From Melanocharis versteri (lineage: Eukaryota; Chordata; Aves; Passeriformes; Melanocharitidae), in contig VZTG01006778.1 of NCBI GenBank assembly GCA_013397845.1, forward strand, positions 124,001-188,000: DNA of 64,000 bases, in the 5' to 3' direction. The notes under the pieces were generated by a model. The model worked only from the letters and a program-made list of their open reading frames with translations, had not been told where the DNA came from and did not search any database. Numbering within the stretch: the first letter of the stretch is position 1; every line of letters starts with the position of its first letter. The translations under genes and the position numbers were made by a program. Shown here in pieces: positions 49,163-61,843 of this stretch.

Positions 49163-51465
49163 ATTATTGTTTATATTTATGCTTAAATACCTTAACCTGG
49201 CTGTATTATTGCCAAGTGCCAAATGTTATCAAAGCTTCATTGGTTCAACCTGAGAAATTAGTTACTAGATTATTTTACACTCGTAGCATCGTGCTTGAAA
49301 TACAGAAGGAAAGAAAGGTGCTCTTTTTTTCACACTATGAAAAGCATCCGGACTTGTTGGGATTTCTTCCATTTGCTGTGAGTGGTATTTTCAACCAGTC
49401 TGGGGTTTTGGCAGTGGTGTGTGCATTGATCTTTAGATCAGAATCTGCCCCGAGCAGCACATCCCATTTCCTCCCCCAGGGCTGCTTTCCTGTCACAAAA
49501 AGGGCCTCTGTTCTTGGGTGGTGTTCAGGTGAGAGATCTGCCAAGAAAATATTGAAAAGGGCCAGGGTTGTTGCATCCTGCTTTAATTGATGGTGCTTTT
49601 GGGGTTCACTGAGAAGTGGCCCTTGTTTAAAAGGATGACTTAAGCTGTGAAGTGGGGCTTTGGTGTGGAAGTTTACACATGCCTGAGCTAGAAACCCCCT
49701 GTGCAGGCACTGCCGGTTTAAAGGGGACCTGGATTTTTGGCACAGCTTCTGTGGGTACCTGTTCCTCAAACGAAAGCAGAAGGGAGCCCAAGTCTGGGAG
49801 AGCATTCATGTCTCCCAGTTCAAAAAGGAGACTGGAAGGTGGATTTTGAGGGCCCTCCACCATTTTCAGCGTCTTCCAAAGAGCTTCCCAACCCCTAAGT
49901 TGTTGCTCTGGAGCACATCAGCCCCAGTTCTGAGCGGACACGAGTCTTTGCTCTGAAAACGAGCGGTTTAAAACACAGCGTGAGCCACTTCTTGTGCTTC
50001 TTAACGCTCTAGATGTGATGCCAGGCACACAGGCAGCAGGCCTCGGTCACCAGGGGAAAACATTCTGTTTCCCAACTTGCCATTCTGGAATCTAGACCCG
50101 ATTCTGATGAATAACAGTGAATCCCTAAAAGTCCAAGGCTGCCTTTTCTCTGTGCATGCAAAAACAGGTGACCAGTTGTGCTTTCTTCTGTTGGCTTGGG
50201 ATTTGAAGCTCCTTGGTATATAGGTAAGGAAAGAATCAGTTTCTAGGGTTTGTGGGGCTGAAATTGCTCTCCACGAGTCCAGGACTTATGAAATGTAGAG
50301 GCACAACATTTATCACACATTGCTAAACAGAAGCAGAATTAGAGGCTTTTTCGTGAGTGCTGGTAGTGAGCATGCTGTAAAGGACTGGATTTGAAACACA
50401 CTCACAGCATAATAATTCTTAGTAATTCTTTCTGAAAGAAAAGTGAATGGGTTTTAAAGTTGAAATTGAAAAAAAAAAAAAAGGAAGAAAGGTAAAATAA
50501 AGCACTTAAGATGTAAAGAACACTTCTCCTTATCTGCCCCAATCTATCATGAAATGCAGCATGCTGGATAGAAAAGCTGTGTTTTGTGTTGCTTAGTTCA
50601 TTCAGAATCTTTCTTTTCTTCGGGTTGAGATTGCTCGAAACCAGGCATTCTTAGTGAATTTAAGCCACCAAAATCCAATGGCAAACATTTTCTGTGTGGG
50701 GACAGCTTTTTGTGACGTTTCTCCTCAGCTTCATTCTGCTGCTGGAGAGTGGGGATGAGGGGCTGGGGTTGGGGGGCTGAGCTCTGGGAAATGCTTCTGG
50801 AGACACAGACCCGGATCTTTGAGTTTTACACCCTTGAAAACTTTGCAGCAACCACCCTCAATTTCCTCCTGCCACGTGTCCTGTCGTGTTCCTTGCCCGC
50901 TGTTCAGGCACGCTCAGCATAAAAGATTCAATCTCACCGAGGGGACAAAGAAAAAGCAGCTCGGTTTTGCTTTTCTTTGCTGTTAGGAGTAGAGAGTTTT
51001 TCAAACCCGTTTGGTTTTCTCTCCCTGTCAGAAGTTGATTTGTACTGTAAGTGGCCTCTGTTGCAAGCATCCTGTACTCCCTGTCCCCCTGTACATATGT
51101 AAACATAGCAGTGTACAATTCTTCAGTGTGGAGTAGAGAAATAGAGGTCGTGTGGCCATCTGCCTGTACAGGTTATGGACATCAAGCAAAACACAAACTG
51201 CTCATAAAAAGACATGCCATATTACTGGGTTTGTACCTTTCAATATAGTTTCCATTTTATTTATTTCTGTTAACATAATCTAGTTTTTGTGCTGTAACTT
51301 AGCATCCAATAAGCAATGTATAGATGTGATTTGATTGGCAATATGTATTTACTTTAACTTGTATTTCAAAAGCATTACTTACTCATTTAGATTATATATT
51401 GTGCAATTGTAGATGGCCTCTTACTAATGTAAAATGATTTGTAGTGGAAACATTTATATTTTTAT

Positions 51466-51471
51466 AATAAA
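51466..51471 (+). terminator. EPHA3: Distal polyadenylation signal AATAAA
   Basis: A canonical hexamer in an AT-rich context, with a GT-rich element (TGAGGTGATTGCTTGG) about 30 bp downstream. I take this as the main gene end. Another AATAAA at 51901-51906 has weaker downstream context. Confidence 0.65.
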
Positions 51472-52751
51472 CATAATGAAAGTATTTTTTACATACTGAA
51501 ATACTGAGGTGATTGCTTGGAGGACAAAGTAAATTTATTTGATTAGTGTGATAAAATTGTAATTAAATATGGATAAATTCTGAGTGTTAAAGCATGGGTC
51601 TGGAGTGAAAGCTAGATATTACCTATATTATCTATTAAAAGAAACAAGCAGTGCAGGTTTTAACTAAACAGACCAGCATTTGTGCAAAACTGACTTACAT
51701 CAGTCAAAGACTTTACTTTCTCCATGGATACTGGAAAACATCATCTTCTACAGCCTGCCTATGGGATATCGAAAAAAGCTGTCATTTATTTTAGTTGTGT
51801 CAAGTATTTCCAAACTTTTGCTTTCTTTCCTCCCTCGCCAGTGGACCTCTTTTCATCTTATTACTATGTTGAATCCAGTCAAAGATGTACTTTTCAACAA
51901 AATAAAATAGCCCACCACGTACTGTAATTTCACCCCATGATCATTTCTTGCCTCTGAGTATCTGTGTTAGACTATATTTTGCCCCTGTTTTGTTATGTCC
52001 CTGCCACGTTGTTTCTGTGTGCTTCACCCAAGTACAGGGTCTTTGAAAATGCCAACATACACAACTCAGGAATCCTCTTCCTAGAAGAATAGGAATGGTT
52101 TTGATGCTTGCCAGTTTCTTGAATTTTACAGGTTCTTTCTGTACCGTAACTGATTTTGCATGCTTTTGTATACTACTCTGCTTACTGGTGCAAAACAATG
52201 AATGATATACCTGTCCTGGAGTCTGTAAGTTGATAAACTTTATGAATGTGGATGTAGCATACTTTTATTTTTGGGGGGCGTTTTGTCTTGGCGTGTTCAA
52301 CAGAAAAGGGAAATCCCAGAAGAGAGTCACCCAGAGCTGCCCTTAAATGACAACAGCTGGACTGAGAGCTGCTTGTTCTTCCTGCCACCAGAATGCTTCA
52401 TGCTGTGGTGGATAAATGGGGTCATTTTAGCTTCCAGACAGTTTGGAAGTTTGGGGTTTGATGCTGTGCTTGAGCACCAGGGAGGCAGCTCTGGTGGGGT
52501 CTGATCCACGCAGTGTCCAAACCATTTGCTCTGTGAGTAGGTTTCTCTCAGGAGTTGTTTTACACTGGCTTGTGTCTGTCCCTTTGGCATTGCTGGTACG
52601 TTATGTTTGCTCTGGATCCTAAAGGGCACGATGGCTGTTGGTGTTTTTATTGCTTTTACTGTAAAAGGGTATTAATGCAGCCCTTTCTGGAAGGGCAGCA
52701 GGATGAATTCTCATTAAGAGCAGCAGGACAAGGAGCTGCCTGGCAGCCCCC

Positions 52752-52815
52752 ACCACCACAGAATCCCAGAACGTGCTGATTTGGAAGGGAGCCCTCAGGA
52801 TCCTCAGGTCTGGAG
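52752..52815 (-). mobile_element. CR1 LINE 3' tail fragment
   Basis: The + strand reads CACAGAATCCCAGAAC, then GTGCTGATTTGGAAGGGAGC and CCTCAGGATCCTCAGGTC, the reverse complement of a CR1 3' end including remnants of the ATTCTGTG octamer repeat. It is short and diverged. Confidence 0.75.
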
Positions 52816-53439
52816 AGGTAAATTGCTGATAATCAGTTCTATAAATTCAATAAGTCTGTCGGGGTATTTTAGAGCTGCCCAAGTCGTATTCTTCTATTTG
52901 TATTTCTTCTCAAGGACGATGCCCAGACCCAGATATCTGTGCCATTAAAAGCCCAAGCAGTGCCAAGTGAAATCAGACCATCACTTCTGCTGTCTCACAT
53001 GTGCCACTCCTGTTAATTCATGTGGATATCCAGACTATTGACTTCCTTTCATTTTCTGAGCTGCTTTAATTCCTCAGATCCTTTCCAAACCATCACTGCC
53101 TGGTCAGTAATTCCCCATTTAATAGGTGTGCACTCAGTTCCTTTTTCAGTCCTCGGTCCAATCCTTTGGGATTTCTTAAAGAATTTTACTTTCCCCATTT
53201 AAAAATATTTATTCTGTAGAGATATTTCTCTCGGCCTTGGTTCATTCCCACGTGCAAACAGGCACATGGCCTTCATGAAGGTTACTCATGCAAAGGTGAA
53301 CGGCACAAAACACAAAGAACAGCTTTCTCTTGGCTTCCTCATTATCCTTTTCAGATGGCCAGAGAACCTCTGGTAAATGAGGAGTACTCAGTACACGGGA
53401 TTTTTCAGCTCACTCTGCTTTCACATTAAAATGATTTCA

Positions 53440-53640
53440 TAATAGCCCGTATCTCCCCAGTTAGCTCATAAGAATGTCGTGGGGGACAGCTCCAGAAGTC
53501 TTAGTAAGGACAAGATAAATCACATCCGCTACTTTTTTAGATTATCCTGTCACAGAAATAAATTAGATGAGTTTGGCAGGATTTGTTTATTCTTGAAAAA
53601 TCTGAGTTGGTTTCTTAAGACCTTGTAATCCTCCAGCTGC
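53440..53640 (-). mobile_element. Decayed CR1/L3-type LINE reverse transcriptase fragment
   Basis: On the minus strand one frame reads VADVIYLVLTKTSGAVPHDI, which resembles the CR1-clade reverse transcriptase palm motif (VDVVYLDFSKAFDTVPH). The preceding minus-strand DNA also resembles the CR1 'KSCLTNLISF' block but is broken by stops. The catalytic Asp of YLDF is replaced by Val. This is an ancient inactive copy; the edges are approximate. Confidence 0.7.
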
Positions 53641-53654
53641 TTAGAAATGTATTG

Positions 53655-53690
53655 TATGATATATATATAGATAGATAGATATATGTATAT
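53655..53690. repeat. TA/GATA microsatellite
   Basis: ATATATATATAG followed by three GATA units and ATATGTATAT. Confidence 0.85.
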
Positions 53691-56600
53691 CCACTCCTCT
53701 TTTATCCAGTATTCTCAGAAAGCTCAAATTTTTAAGTTTCTTCAGTAAAGTGAGTGTTTATTCACCATGGATTTGTAATTAATACTGAGTTTCGCTTCCA
53801 GCCCTTTAAAAGTGCATGTTTGCAAGAAAGTGTGAAATAACCAGAGCTTTTTGTTCCTAATATTTGGGGATTTAGGGAAGCAGGCTTTTGGCTTCTCCTT
53901 CTGCTTCAAGGCCTGCACGGATAAAAAAAATGAGCATTTAGTCTCACTCTGTCCATGGGAACATAGAGTAAAACATTTTTTAAGGCCCTGAGACGAAATG
54001 AAGACAGTAAAAAACCACATAAATGCTAAAACCTATTTGTTTAAATGGGAAAAAATAATTTAAAAATGGAGGTCTGGTAGTTTTGCACCATAGTCCAATC
54101 AGGGATTCTAATAAGCATCTCTGATATCAATTTTCCTGTCGTTCCCCCTCCCCACCCAGCAGGAAATAGTCCTTGGGTATAGTTTACGTTTTATTTGAAG
54201 CATTTTATTTTCACAGGGTGGTTTGCTCTTTTCACTTCCATTGCTCTCAGAGCTCGTGCAGTACAACAGGGGCTAAAATCAGGCTCTGAGGGCAGAAGTT
54301 TTGTGTGGCAGAGCCCCTTCCTCCTGCAGGCTTTCCCTGGTACCTGCTGTCCCCTGCTGTCCCCACCAAGCATCGTCCTGACCCCTCCTCCCTCTGCTGC
54401 CAAACGGGGCTCCCCATCTGCTGTGTCCCGCAGCCCAGCCTGCCAGAAATCCCAAAAACGAGGAGGGGAGATGGCTTGGGAGGTTATTTTAGAGCCAGGG
54501 CAGTGTTTCAGTAGCTGCACCATCAATTGCTGGCCTCGCTGCACTTTCCCTTTCTGTGCCATCCAAATTTTACTCTGTGAATCCCACCAGATGTTTGGAT
54601 TTGCCGGGGATTTTTCCCCCCGTTAATCACATTCAGTGTAGACATTTTGTCCCCATCTTTTCTGCATTATCTGAGTGGCTTTTTGCAGAGCCAGCTGGAT
54701 ATTTGCTGGCAGGTTTTTGACCACTGCTAAAATGTGCAGCTTCCCCTCAGGCTGGTTGACAGCTAATCACCAATAATGATTCCCATTTTTAATGTGCCTC
54801 TTTAAAGTTGCATCACCTTTTATTATTTAGCTATTTTTGATCTCTTTCTTTCACTCTCATAAAGCTTTTTGGGGGGCTTTAGTTGAGGACTAAGTCACAA
54901 TTCCCATTTGTGTATACTTTTAAAACTTGTGCCTCATTAACTGAGTTAGTACTTGCCTAATTGTAATAGCACAGCAATAAAATTCAATCCCTACAACAAT
55001 GTGATGCTGTAACTTCCTTTCCTCTCACTGATGGAGCACTGGGCTACCTGCCAAGGAAGTCAAATGAAAATGGGAAACAGTATGAACAAATAGAATCTAT
55101 TTCTGAGATTTAGCTGTAGATGTTTTCTTCATTTTTTTGCTTGATTTTGGTTTGGTTTTTTTTTTTTTAATATTCTGTTATTACTTGATCCAATTTTTTA
55201 CTTTCTGTTCCCAGCTTCTCTTGTTGTGCATGTGGGTCTTTGGAGAGAGAGGAGTTGGCCCACTGAGAAATTATTTTTCTGCCCCTTTTTACCTCTTCCT
55301 CATATATAAGCTGTCCTCTTCGTATAAGGTTCTGTAGGGTTTTTGTGAAAAAACAAATATATTGGATACCACCAAAAATCTGTATGGGAACACCTCCCCA
55401 GCATGGGCTATATAAATAACTGTAATCAAGTTAAAGAAATAATTAGATTCCTTCAAACAAATATAAAATAAATATCAAATTGAAGTAAATCTCTATCCCT
55501 GGCACCAGCCAGCCATCACAATTGTAACACAGCTTTATCCATCTCCTGATGCAAGGTAAGAGATCCCATCAGAAGAACAGAAGGCAGAAGGAAGACATTG
55601 ATGCACAGGGCAGAAGAAGTCAGAGACCTTTGCTACTCTTAACACCCAGAACTAGGTGCATCCTTCCTCCCTTCTTTTGTAACTTATATTCAGTGCATCC
55701 TCTGCTGAACAAGTTCCATAACCAGCTAAACTATGTATTTAGACTGAAAAAAGGATATTTAATAGCACCCACACTCTAAGCAGCTTCTCCATGCTATTAG
55801 AGCCTGAGATAATGTTGGGTGATTGTGATGCAGCTCTACGCTGTGTAAACCAGGTTCCATCACCTCAGCATGTGTTTTGAGGCATAATGTGTATAAACAT
55901 TATGGATACAAGCAGCTCTTTGGCTGTTCTCTCTGGCTGGCACAGCACCTGCTGCTGTCTGGGTTTTGGACACTCTCAGTCTGAATTGCACTTGGGGCAA
56001 AGCTGAGAAAACACCTGATTGTGCATATCTAGTCTGGTTTTAACCATGACAAGCACAGCAGCAAAACAACCCTTTCCCCCAGTCTGCCTGCTTCAGTGTT
56101 TTCACTGGGATCTGTTCAGTGCCTTTTCAGAGGAACTCATTCCCCAGGATTTCTTCCCAAGCCCAAATCTTTACCTTCAGTGTAGGTAATCACTGGCTGT
56201 TGAATGGCCTCCTAATGATTCCTTGCAATGATTTTGGCTGCGGCCTTTTGTTGCTAAGTGCCTGCTAGAAGAGTGCTAAAATTACAGATTAAATAATTTG
56301 CTGCTCTCGACAGGAAGATCCCGTGGCTAGTAGTAGATAGTGCTCCTTGAGAAGACAGAACAAAAGTTTTCCATCTTGTGGGAAACCAGTGGAGCAAATA
56401 ACTCGGATATTTTTCTCCTAATCGTTTGGAATTTATAGTCTGAAATTTAGATCACACCCGTTTTTCATCCGTGTCCGTGGTGCCTGTGCAGTATCTGACT
56501 CAACAGGCACAGGGCCAAGTGAACCAATGGTCAAAAATGTCTCAGTGGCTTCCCAAAGGGGAAACTTTCAAACTTATCTGCTACCATTCTATCATTTTAT

Positions 56601-56929
56601 CAACAGGACTTCGTTCTCCAAGTAACTGTTCTTGTCACGCTGTAAAACATATTGAGCTTGCCATGACAGGTCTGGCTGTGTGTAGTTACCGTGATACTGA
56701 AGCTATAAAACTTTTTAAATATTCTTGAAATCTTTTTAAAATATTTAACAATTAAAAGTTTTATGGGCTTGGATCACCAGATACATGAAATCTACTTGAT
56801 GTTTTAGGCTAAATGTTAGTCCTGTGTCTTGAGGGAGAGATTGCCACTACTATGCAGAGAAAAGCTATATCTTCCAGTACAAAGGAATCTGAAAAAGCTC
56901 ACAAGAGTTGTCAGAAATTTCACCTACAG

Positions 56930-57164
56930 TTTGTGAAAAGCTGATTAATTTTCCAGTGGGAGAGTGAGAGGACAAAAAAAAAAAAAAANNNNNNNNNNNN
57001 NNNNNNNNNNNNNNNNNNNNNNNNNNNNAAAAAAAAAGTCTGGTTTAGTCCCTGAAATACCAAGCTCAGTAATATTGGAGGCAGGAGTAGAGGGCTCAGG
57101 GGAAGCATTCCTGTTTCCTTCATGTGCCCTTATCAGGGTTTGGACACAGGGCTAAAGTTACCCC
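56930..57164 (+). repeat. Inverted repeat arm 1 (contains assembly gap)
   Basis: This arm is the reverse complement of 58586-58770 at roughly 94% over about 174 aligned bases, counted by eye. The unsequenced gap lies in its internal A run. Two differences are CpG in arm 2 and TpG here, suggesting this arm has decayed more. The family is not recognised. Confidence 0.88.
56989..57028. other. Assembly gap of 40 N
   Basis: Forty N inside an A run. The matching arm at 58586-58770 has only about 16 bases of A/T-rich homopolymer at this point, so the true gap is probably a mis-sized poly-A. Confidence 0.95.
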
Positions 57165-58585
57165 TCTCTCCAGAGATGCTGTGCAGGGCCTTGGATGTGG
57201 AATGGGAGCAGTGCATTATAAATCTCCTCGCAGAACATGAGAGTGTAAGATTCTCGGAAGAAAAATACACCGGCTCTTGTGTCGTTTGAGGGTTGTGGCA
57301 TTTCCAACCTCTCAATAATTGCTTAGCTCTTTGCATTTGTGAGAAAGCAGAACGAGATGCCTTAAAAGGGGGTTCTGCGTATTGTAAAAGTCCAACTGCA
57401 ACTCGAAGAAACACCCCTGAGACTTATTGCTACCATTAGAAGCTTAGAGTAATGTGCACATATTTTTCTTTATAGGCCATGCACACTTTATCCAACCCTC
57501 AGAGGTAAAAGCAGAAAAAAATAAGAAAAAAAAAGAAAATTAAAGAAAAAAAAATCTGTTAAATGTGGGGTGTTTTTTTCTTGGCTTTGATCTTGCCACC
57601 ACATCCCTGGCATCACACCCCAGTCCCTGGGGCTCCCCTGAAGGCCACGATTTCTCCGTGGGGCTGTGATTTCCAGCACTGCTTCTCAGCTGCAGAAAGG
57701 CGTGAAGCAGCAGCTCTGGGTGGGGGACACAGGAAAAGGGGGAATTTCATTCAGACTGCAGACCCCAAAACTGAGCTGCAGGCTTCCCTCTGGGGTAGCA
57801 GCCCCTGCACAGCCACTGCCCAGCCCTTGCTGGGGCACTGCCAGCTTTGGCAAGGCTGAATGGTGGTGGAATACTTCGTTAAGGAAAAGGCTCCTCGTTT
57901 GAAACTCACTGCGTTTCATCCTCTGTGTGGATCTGCTGTTGTGCCTCAGCAACAGGGGAGAGCCCAGGTGGAAGCATGACTTTGTGGAGTGCCTCGTAGC
58001 TCTGGTTCCTGTTGGGTTTGTCATTGCTTTTTAGAAGATCTCAGATCTACTTTGTAACCTAACAACTGGAAATTTCCTCCTTTCTGCTGAAACTTCTTAA
58101 TGTGCCTTATACAAAAGAGCAGGAGTGATTAAATCACAGCAAAGAGGGAAACAAATACAGTGAGGGGTGTAGCTGTGGGATAATTCAGAGGTTTTCACTT
58201 GGACACTAGCTATGCTGCAAAATCGGCAGCAAAAGCAGGTTTGAAACCTTTTTCACCGAAGTCTTCCAAGAAAATAAGTCTGGCATCTCACAGAAATCAT
58301 TTGGAATGGCCTGAGGCAGAAAAGCCTCTCAGTCTTTTCGGCTTCAGAGTTCAGGGTTCACCCAGAGTCACACAGCTCTTCCCATTTCCACACTTGAAAA
58401 AAATCTCTGGCCTGAAAGACAAATCCCACTTTCCCCGTGTCCCTGGTGAGCTGGGCACAGAGGGATGGCAGCTGTGTCTGAGGCAGACATCAATATTGCT
58501 GCTGCCTGGTCAGGGCTGTCACCCACCCAGTGTGGTCCCTCTGCCCCCAGGCTGCTCAGCCTGCCCTGTTTTACCCCTGTGAGTG
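57165..58585. other. Spacer between inverted repeat arms (1421 bp)
   Basis: A unique-looking sequence, AT-rich at first and GC-richer from about 57560. It contains a purine-rich AAAAGAAAATTAAAGAAAAA stretch near 57525. No transposase or other gene could be recognised. Confidence 0.7.
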
Positions 58586-58770
58586 GGGGTAAATTTAGCC
58601 CTGTGTCCAAACCCTGATAAGGGCACATGAAGGAAACAGGAATGCTTCCCCTGAGCCCCCTACTCCTGCCTCTGATATTACTGAGCTTGGTGTCTCAGGG
58701 ACTAAACCAGATTTTTTTATTTTTTTGTCCTCTCGCTCTCCCGCTGGAAAATTAACCAGCTTTCCACAAA
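58586..58770 (-). repeat. Inverted repeat arm 2
   Basis: The partner of 56930-57164 in opposite orientation. It keeps CpGs (CCAGCGGGAGAGCGAGAGG on the minus strand) that are TpG in arm 1. Its internal homopolymer is CAAAAAAATAAAAAAATC on the minus strand. Confidence 0.88.
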
Positions 58771-60185
58771 ATCCTGGCACGCCGTGAGAACCACAAACTG
58801 GGGGGAAAAACCCCAACTGCACACAGCTCTCCTGCTGCTCATCACCCCATGGCTTCTCCCTGACTCTGCCCTGCTCCTGCACCCTCAGCATCCCGACAAG
58901 GAGAGAGCAACCTGTGCGATCTGTTCGGATTTCCTTTCTCCTGCTGCCGGATCCGACTTCCCCTGGGCAGGTGGGGGTTCTGGCAGGCTGCACAGAGGCT
59001 GCCAGAGGCTGGAGCAGGAGCTGTGATAGAGCTGTTATGCCTTGACAGCCCCATTTCGTAACGCGCCCGGGGATTTTTGTTACGAGTCAATTGTAGCTTC
59101 AAGGAATTGAAGAGCATGGCATCAGCTTGTACGGTTTTTTTTGGGTTTTTTTAATGTTTAATAAATGAAATTGCAGTAGATTTCAACGTGGAGGCTATGG
59201 CTGCAGCAGGCCTGGTTCACTTAATAAAAACTAAAATCAATCAAACAACTTGATTTTGTCGGCGAGTTTTTGCTCTGTAAGTGGAAATAAATGTTTTTGC
59301 AACCCTGATAATTTCACTCTCATTTCTTCAGGCAGTGCCAAAACACGGGGTTTATACCGTTTGCTGAGTGCTTTTTTTTTGTTTTGTTTTCTTTTCCTAA
59401 TTTTTTGTTTAAAGAACACTCTGTTAAAGGTTATTTAATGTAACCTTTGTCACCACAGTGTCTATCAGCGATGACCAAAAGTGTGAGCGAGTCCTGTGGC
59501 TTCAGAAAGACTTTTCACCTCCTCACTCTCTGTAATCTTTATTTTTCTTGAATTAACTAAGGGACATGATGAAGGCAATTAAAGCTTCAGATCACTGACT
59601 CCATGTGGTCACAATAGAGCTTATTTTTGTTGTAAGATAATGATTCACAGCAAGGGAAGGATAAGATTTTGAACAAAAAGATGCAAGGAAGGGATTTTAA
59701 TTTGATTTTAGTGGGAGCACGGTGAATGAAATTACATAAATTATATAAAGCTATCTGGTGTTTACTCCTTGGCAGAGCAATGGGAGGTAATCCATGGCCT
59801 ATAATTGGAAGAATATTTGGTTTATCTCTACTCTTAGCCCATCCCTGGGCTGAAAGACCCCATCCTTCTAAACCAGGTAGTTACAACATCGATTATAATC
59901 TCATTTTAGTGCTGCATGTTGAGCTCTGTACCTTGCTGTGCTCCCACAGAATTTAGCTCAGTCCCCAAGCCTGGCTTAGTACCTATGTGCTCATAGAACT
60001 TCTGACATTTACATTCAAAAAAATCCCACTTAAAGAAAAAGAAAAAAGAAAGAAACTAAGGAAGTGTTTCATTTTGATTATCCTGTTCTGAAAAAAAAGT
60101 CTCTGTGTGCATTTGGGAACTCTGAGTAGATTTTAATGATAATCCAGACATCATAATGGGAACCCAAGGAGTTAAAATAAACCAT

Positions 60186-60227
60186 GTGGGGTTTTTTTTC
60201 TGGTGTTTTGGTTTGGGGTTTTTTTGC
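60186..60227. repeat. G/T low-complexity tract
   Basis: T runs alternating with GG and GGTTTGGGG blocks, similar in texture to 43036-43097. Confidence 0.7.
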
Positions 60228-61843
60228 CACAGTTAGAAACAAGACCTCTTTAGTAGATACAACCTTCTAAAATACGTTATACTCTTGCTGGCAGTACCCA
60301 TATTCCTTTTCTTCGGATACGATTTTCAATCCCCATTTTAGATAACTTGTTGAAGCAGCTGTTCAAAGCACGTGAAAATTAGAGGTGGTGGCACCTCCAA
60401 AGCCTGAAAGTTGCCACCCAGATAAAATAAACTGGAATAAGGCCACACGTCCTGTGGCTGGGGGTGGAAGGAAGATGACAAGCAGGACCCAGAGCCCCGC
60501 AGGATGCAGAGCTGGAGGGCACAACCACCCCACCAAGGGCTGAAGCCAAAGGGAGGTGAAACCCCAGCCTCTTATCCTTTTTTCCGTTCTTAAATGCATG
60601 ATTACATCTAGCTGTGGATTCCACAGCATTGCCCCTGGAGGATTTTTTTTTTGGACAATCCTGATTCTCGAGACTTTGGGGGTTTTCTGGTCCACGGAGC
60701 ATAAAATCCTGAGGAGGCCAGAAAAAAATAGGATTTACAACCCTGCTGGAGACTTGGAAAGACCTTCTGGGATGCCTGCCCCCACACACAACTCCCAGAA
60801 GCCCAAAAGAGGAGAGTCTGGATATGCATGCCCACCTGCCAAGAAATGGGAAATTTCTAGGCTCAAGCCAGATGTGTAGCTGGGGTTTAGATGACTTCCT
60901 GTGCTCTCTCAAATCCATGGCTTTCTGCTCTGAGACGGTCCTCACAGCAGAAAAACTGAGCTCAGGACATCTGTAGGCTTATTAGCTGCTCATCGCGTTG
61001 CTTTGGGGATAAATATTTTAAGATTTTTCAGAGAATACTGAAATTTCCACAAACGAGCATTTTTCTGATGAGAAAGTGTTCTCTCAATGCCAGCAGTCCT
61101 GAGCAGCCAGTGGAGAAGCGACATTTTAAAGGAAATTTTTAATGGGTCAGCCAGCAAACCCAACAAAACCGATTCATTTTCCTGGGTGGGCACCTTAGGG
61201 AGGATTTTGTCCTCTCCTGGATGCAGTGTGCAGAAAAAGATTGGTCTTGTTAAAGCCCCTTGCTGGACAGAAGGGCATGAAGGTTTTTATGTCACCTGTG
61301 CAAGCTTCAATGTCACGCCCTGACCCTTCTGTTTTTCCTCCGAACAAGGAATTTCATGAGCTGCAAAAATTATAAAACCTATCCAGAGGCAAAATATTTC
61401 TCACATAGCCTCAGACTCCTTTGCTCCTCAGGGGTTTTCTGGCAAAGGAGACGTGATCCTTTCCAACACAGCAGCCCTTGGGTGTAGGGTGGCCTCTGCG
61501 AGGTGCCCACCAGGAACACCACCTGTGGTGTGCTCAGCGTGCAGGTGTTTCTCTGAAGGCGTTGTAAAACCCCAGTTTTGGATCTCTGTGGTCTGGGCTG
61601 AGCTCCAGTTCTACCTCAGCTGCAGTTCCCCAGGGAAAAGCAGCATCCTTTTATCTGCGAGGGGCTGGTGCGCTGCCGCGCCCTTCGGGACAGAGCACGG
61701 GGATGGCAGAATCATGAGCTTCTCTTCGTGGTCTGAGTGATACCACATGTGGAGTCGCTGGATGTTTACAAAACTGCCTGGGTGGGTTGATCAAACGAGC
61801 AGGGCCTTTCCTTTGGTTTAATTCCTGTGAACTGATGAGAGTG

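Larger units (their letters stand above)
48404..51490 (+). other. EPHA3: EPHA3 3' untranslated region (end estimated)
   Basis: It follows the TAA stop and is bounded by a distal AATAAA at 51466-51471, giving a UTR of about 3.1 kb. A proximal AATAAA at 48981-48986 would give about 0.6 kb. The distal third (51240-51490) is very AT-rich. A TGTACATA Pumilio-type motif lies at 51090-51097. A T/G-rich tract covers 49102-49162. The open frame at 49102-49590 has low-complexity composition and no known similarity, so it is taken as chance. The exact cleavage sites are inferred. Confidence 0.75.
51491..56929. other. Intergenic region downstream of EPHA3, left part
   Basis: No gene is supportable. It holds a CR1 tail (52752-52815), an old CR1-type reverse transcriptase fragment (53440-53640) and a TA/GATA microsatellite. 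Open frames such as 54195-54626 show no family features, splice support or codon pattern. Intergenic status assumes the EPHA3 transcript ends near 51490. Confidence 0.7.

Noticed and set aside
49102..49590. 162-codon open frame on the + strand after the EPHA3 stop
   Set aside because: It lies wholly in the 3' UTR, starts in a poly-T tract (Phe-rich) and shows no family similarity.
54195..54626. 143-codon open frame downstream of the gene
   Set aside because: No recognisable domain, no splice or promoter context, and an unremarkable length for GC-rich chance frames on both strands.
56471..56728. 85-codon open frame near the inverted repeat
   Set aside because: No similarity recognised and no supporting context, so it is treated as chance.
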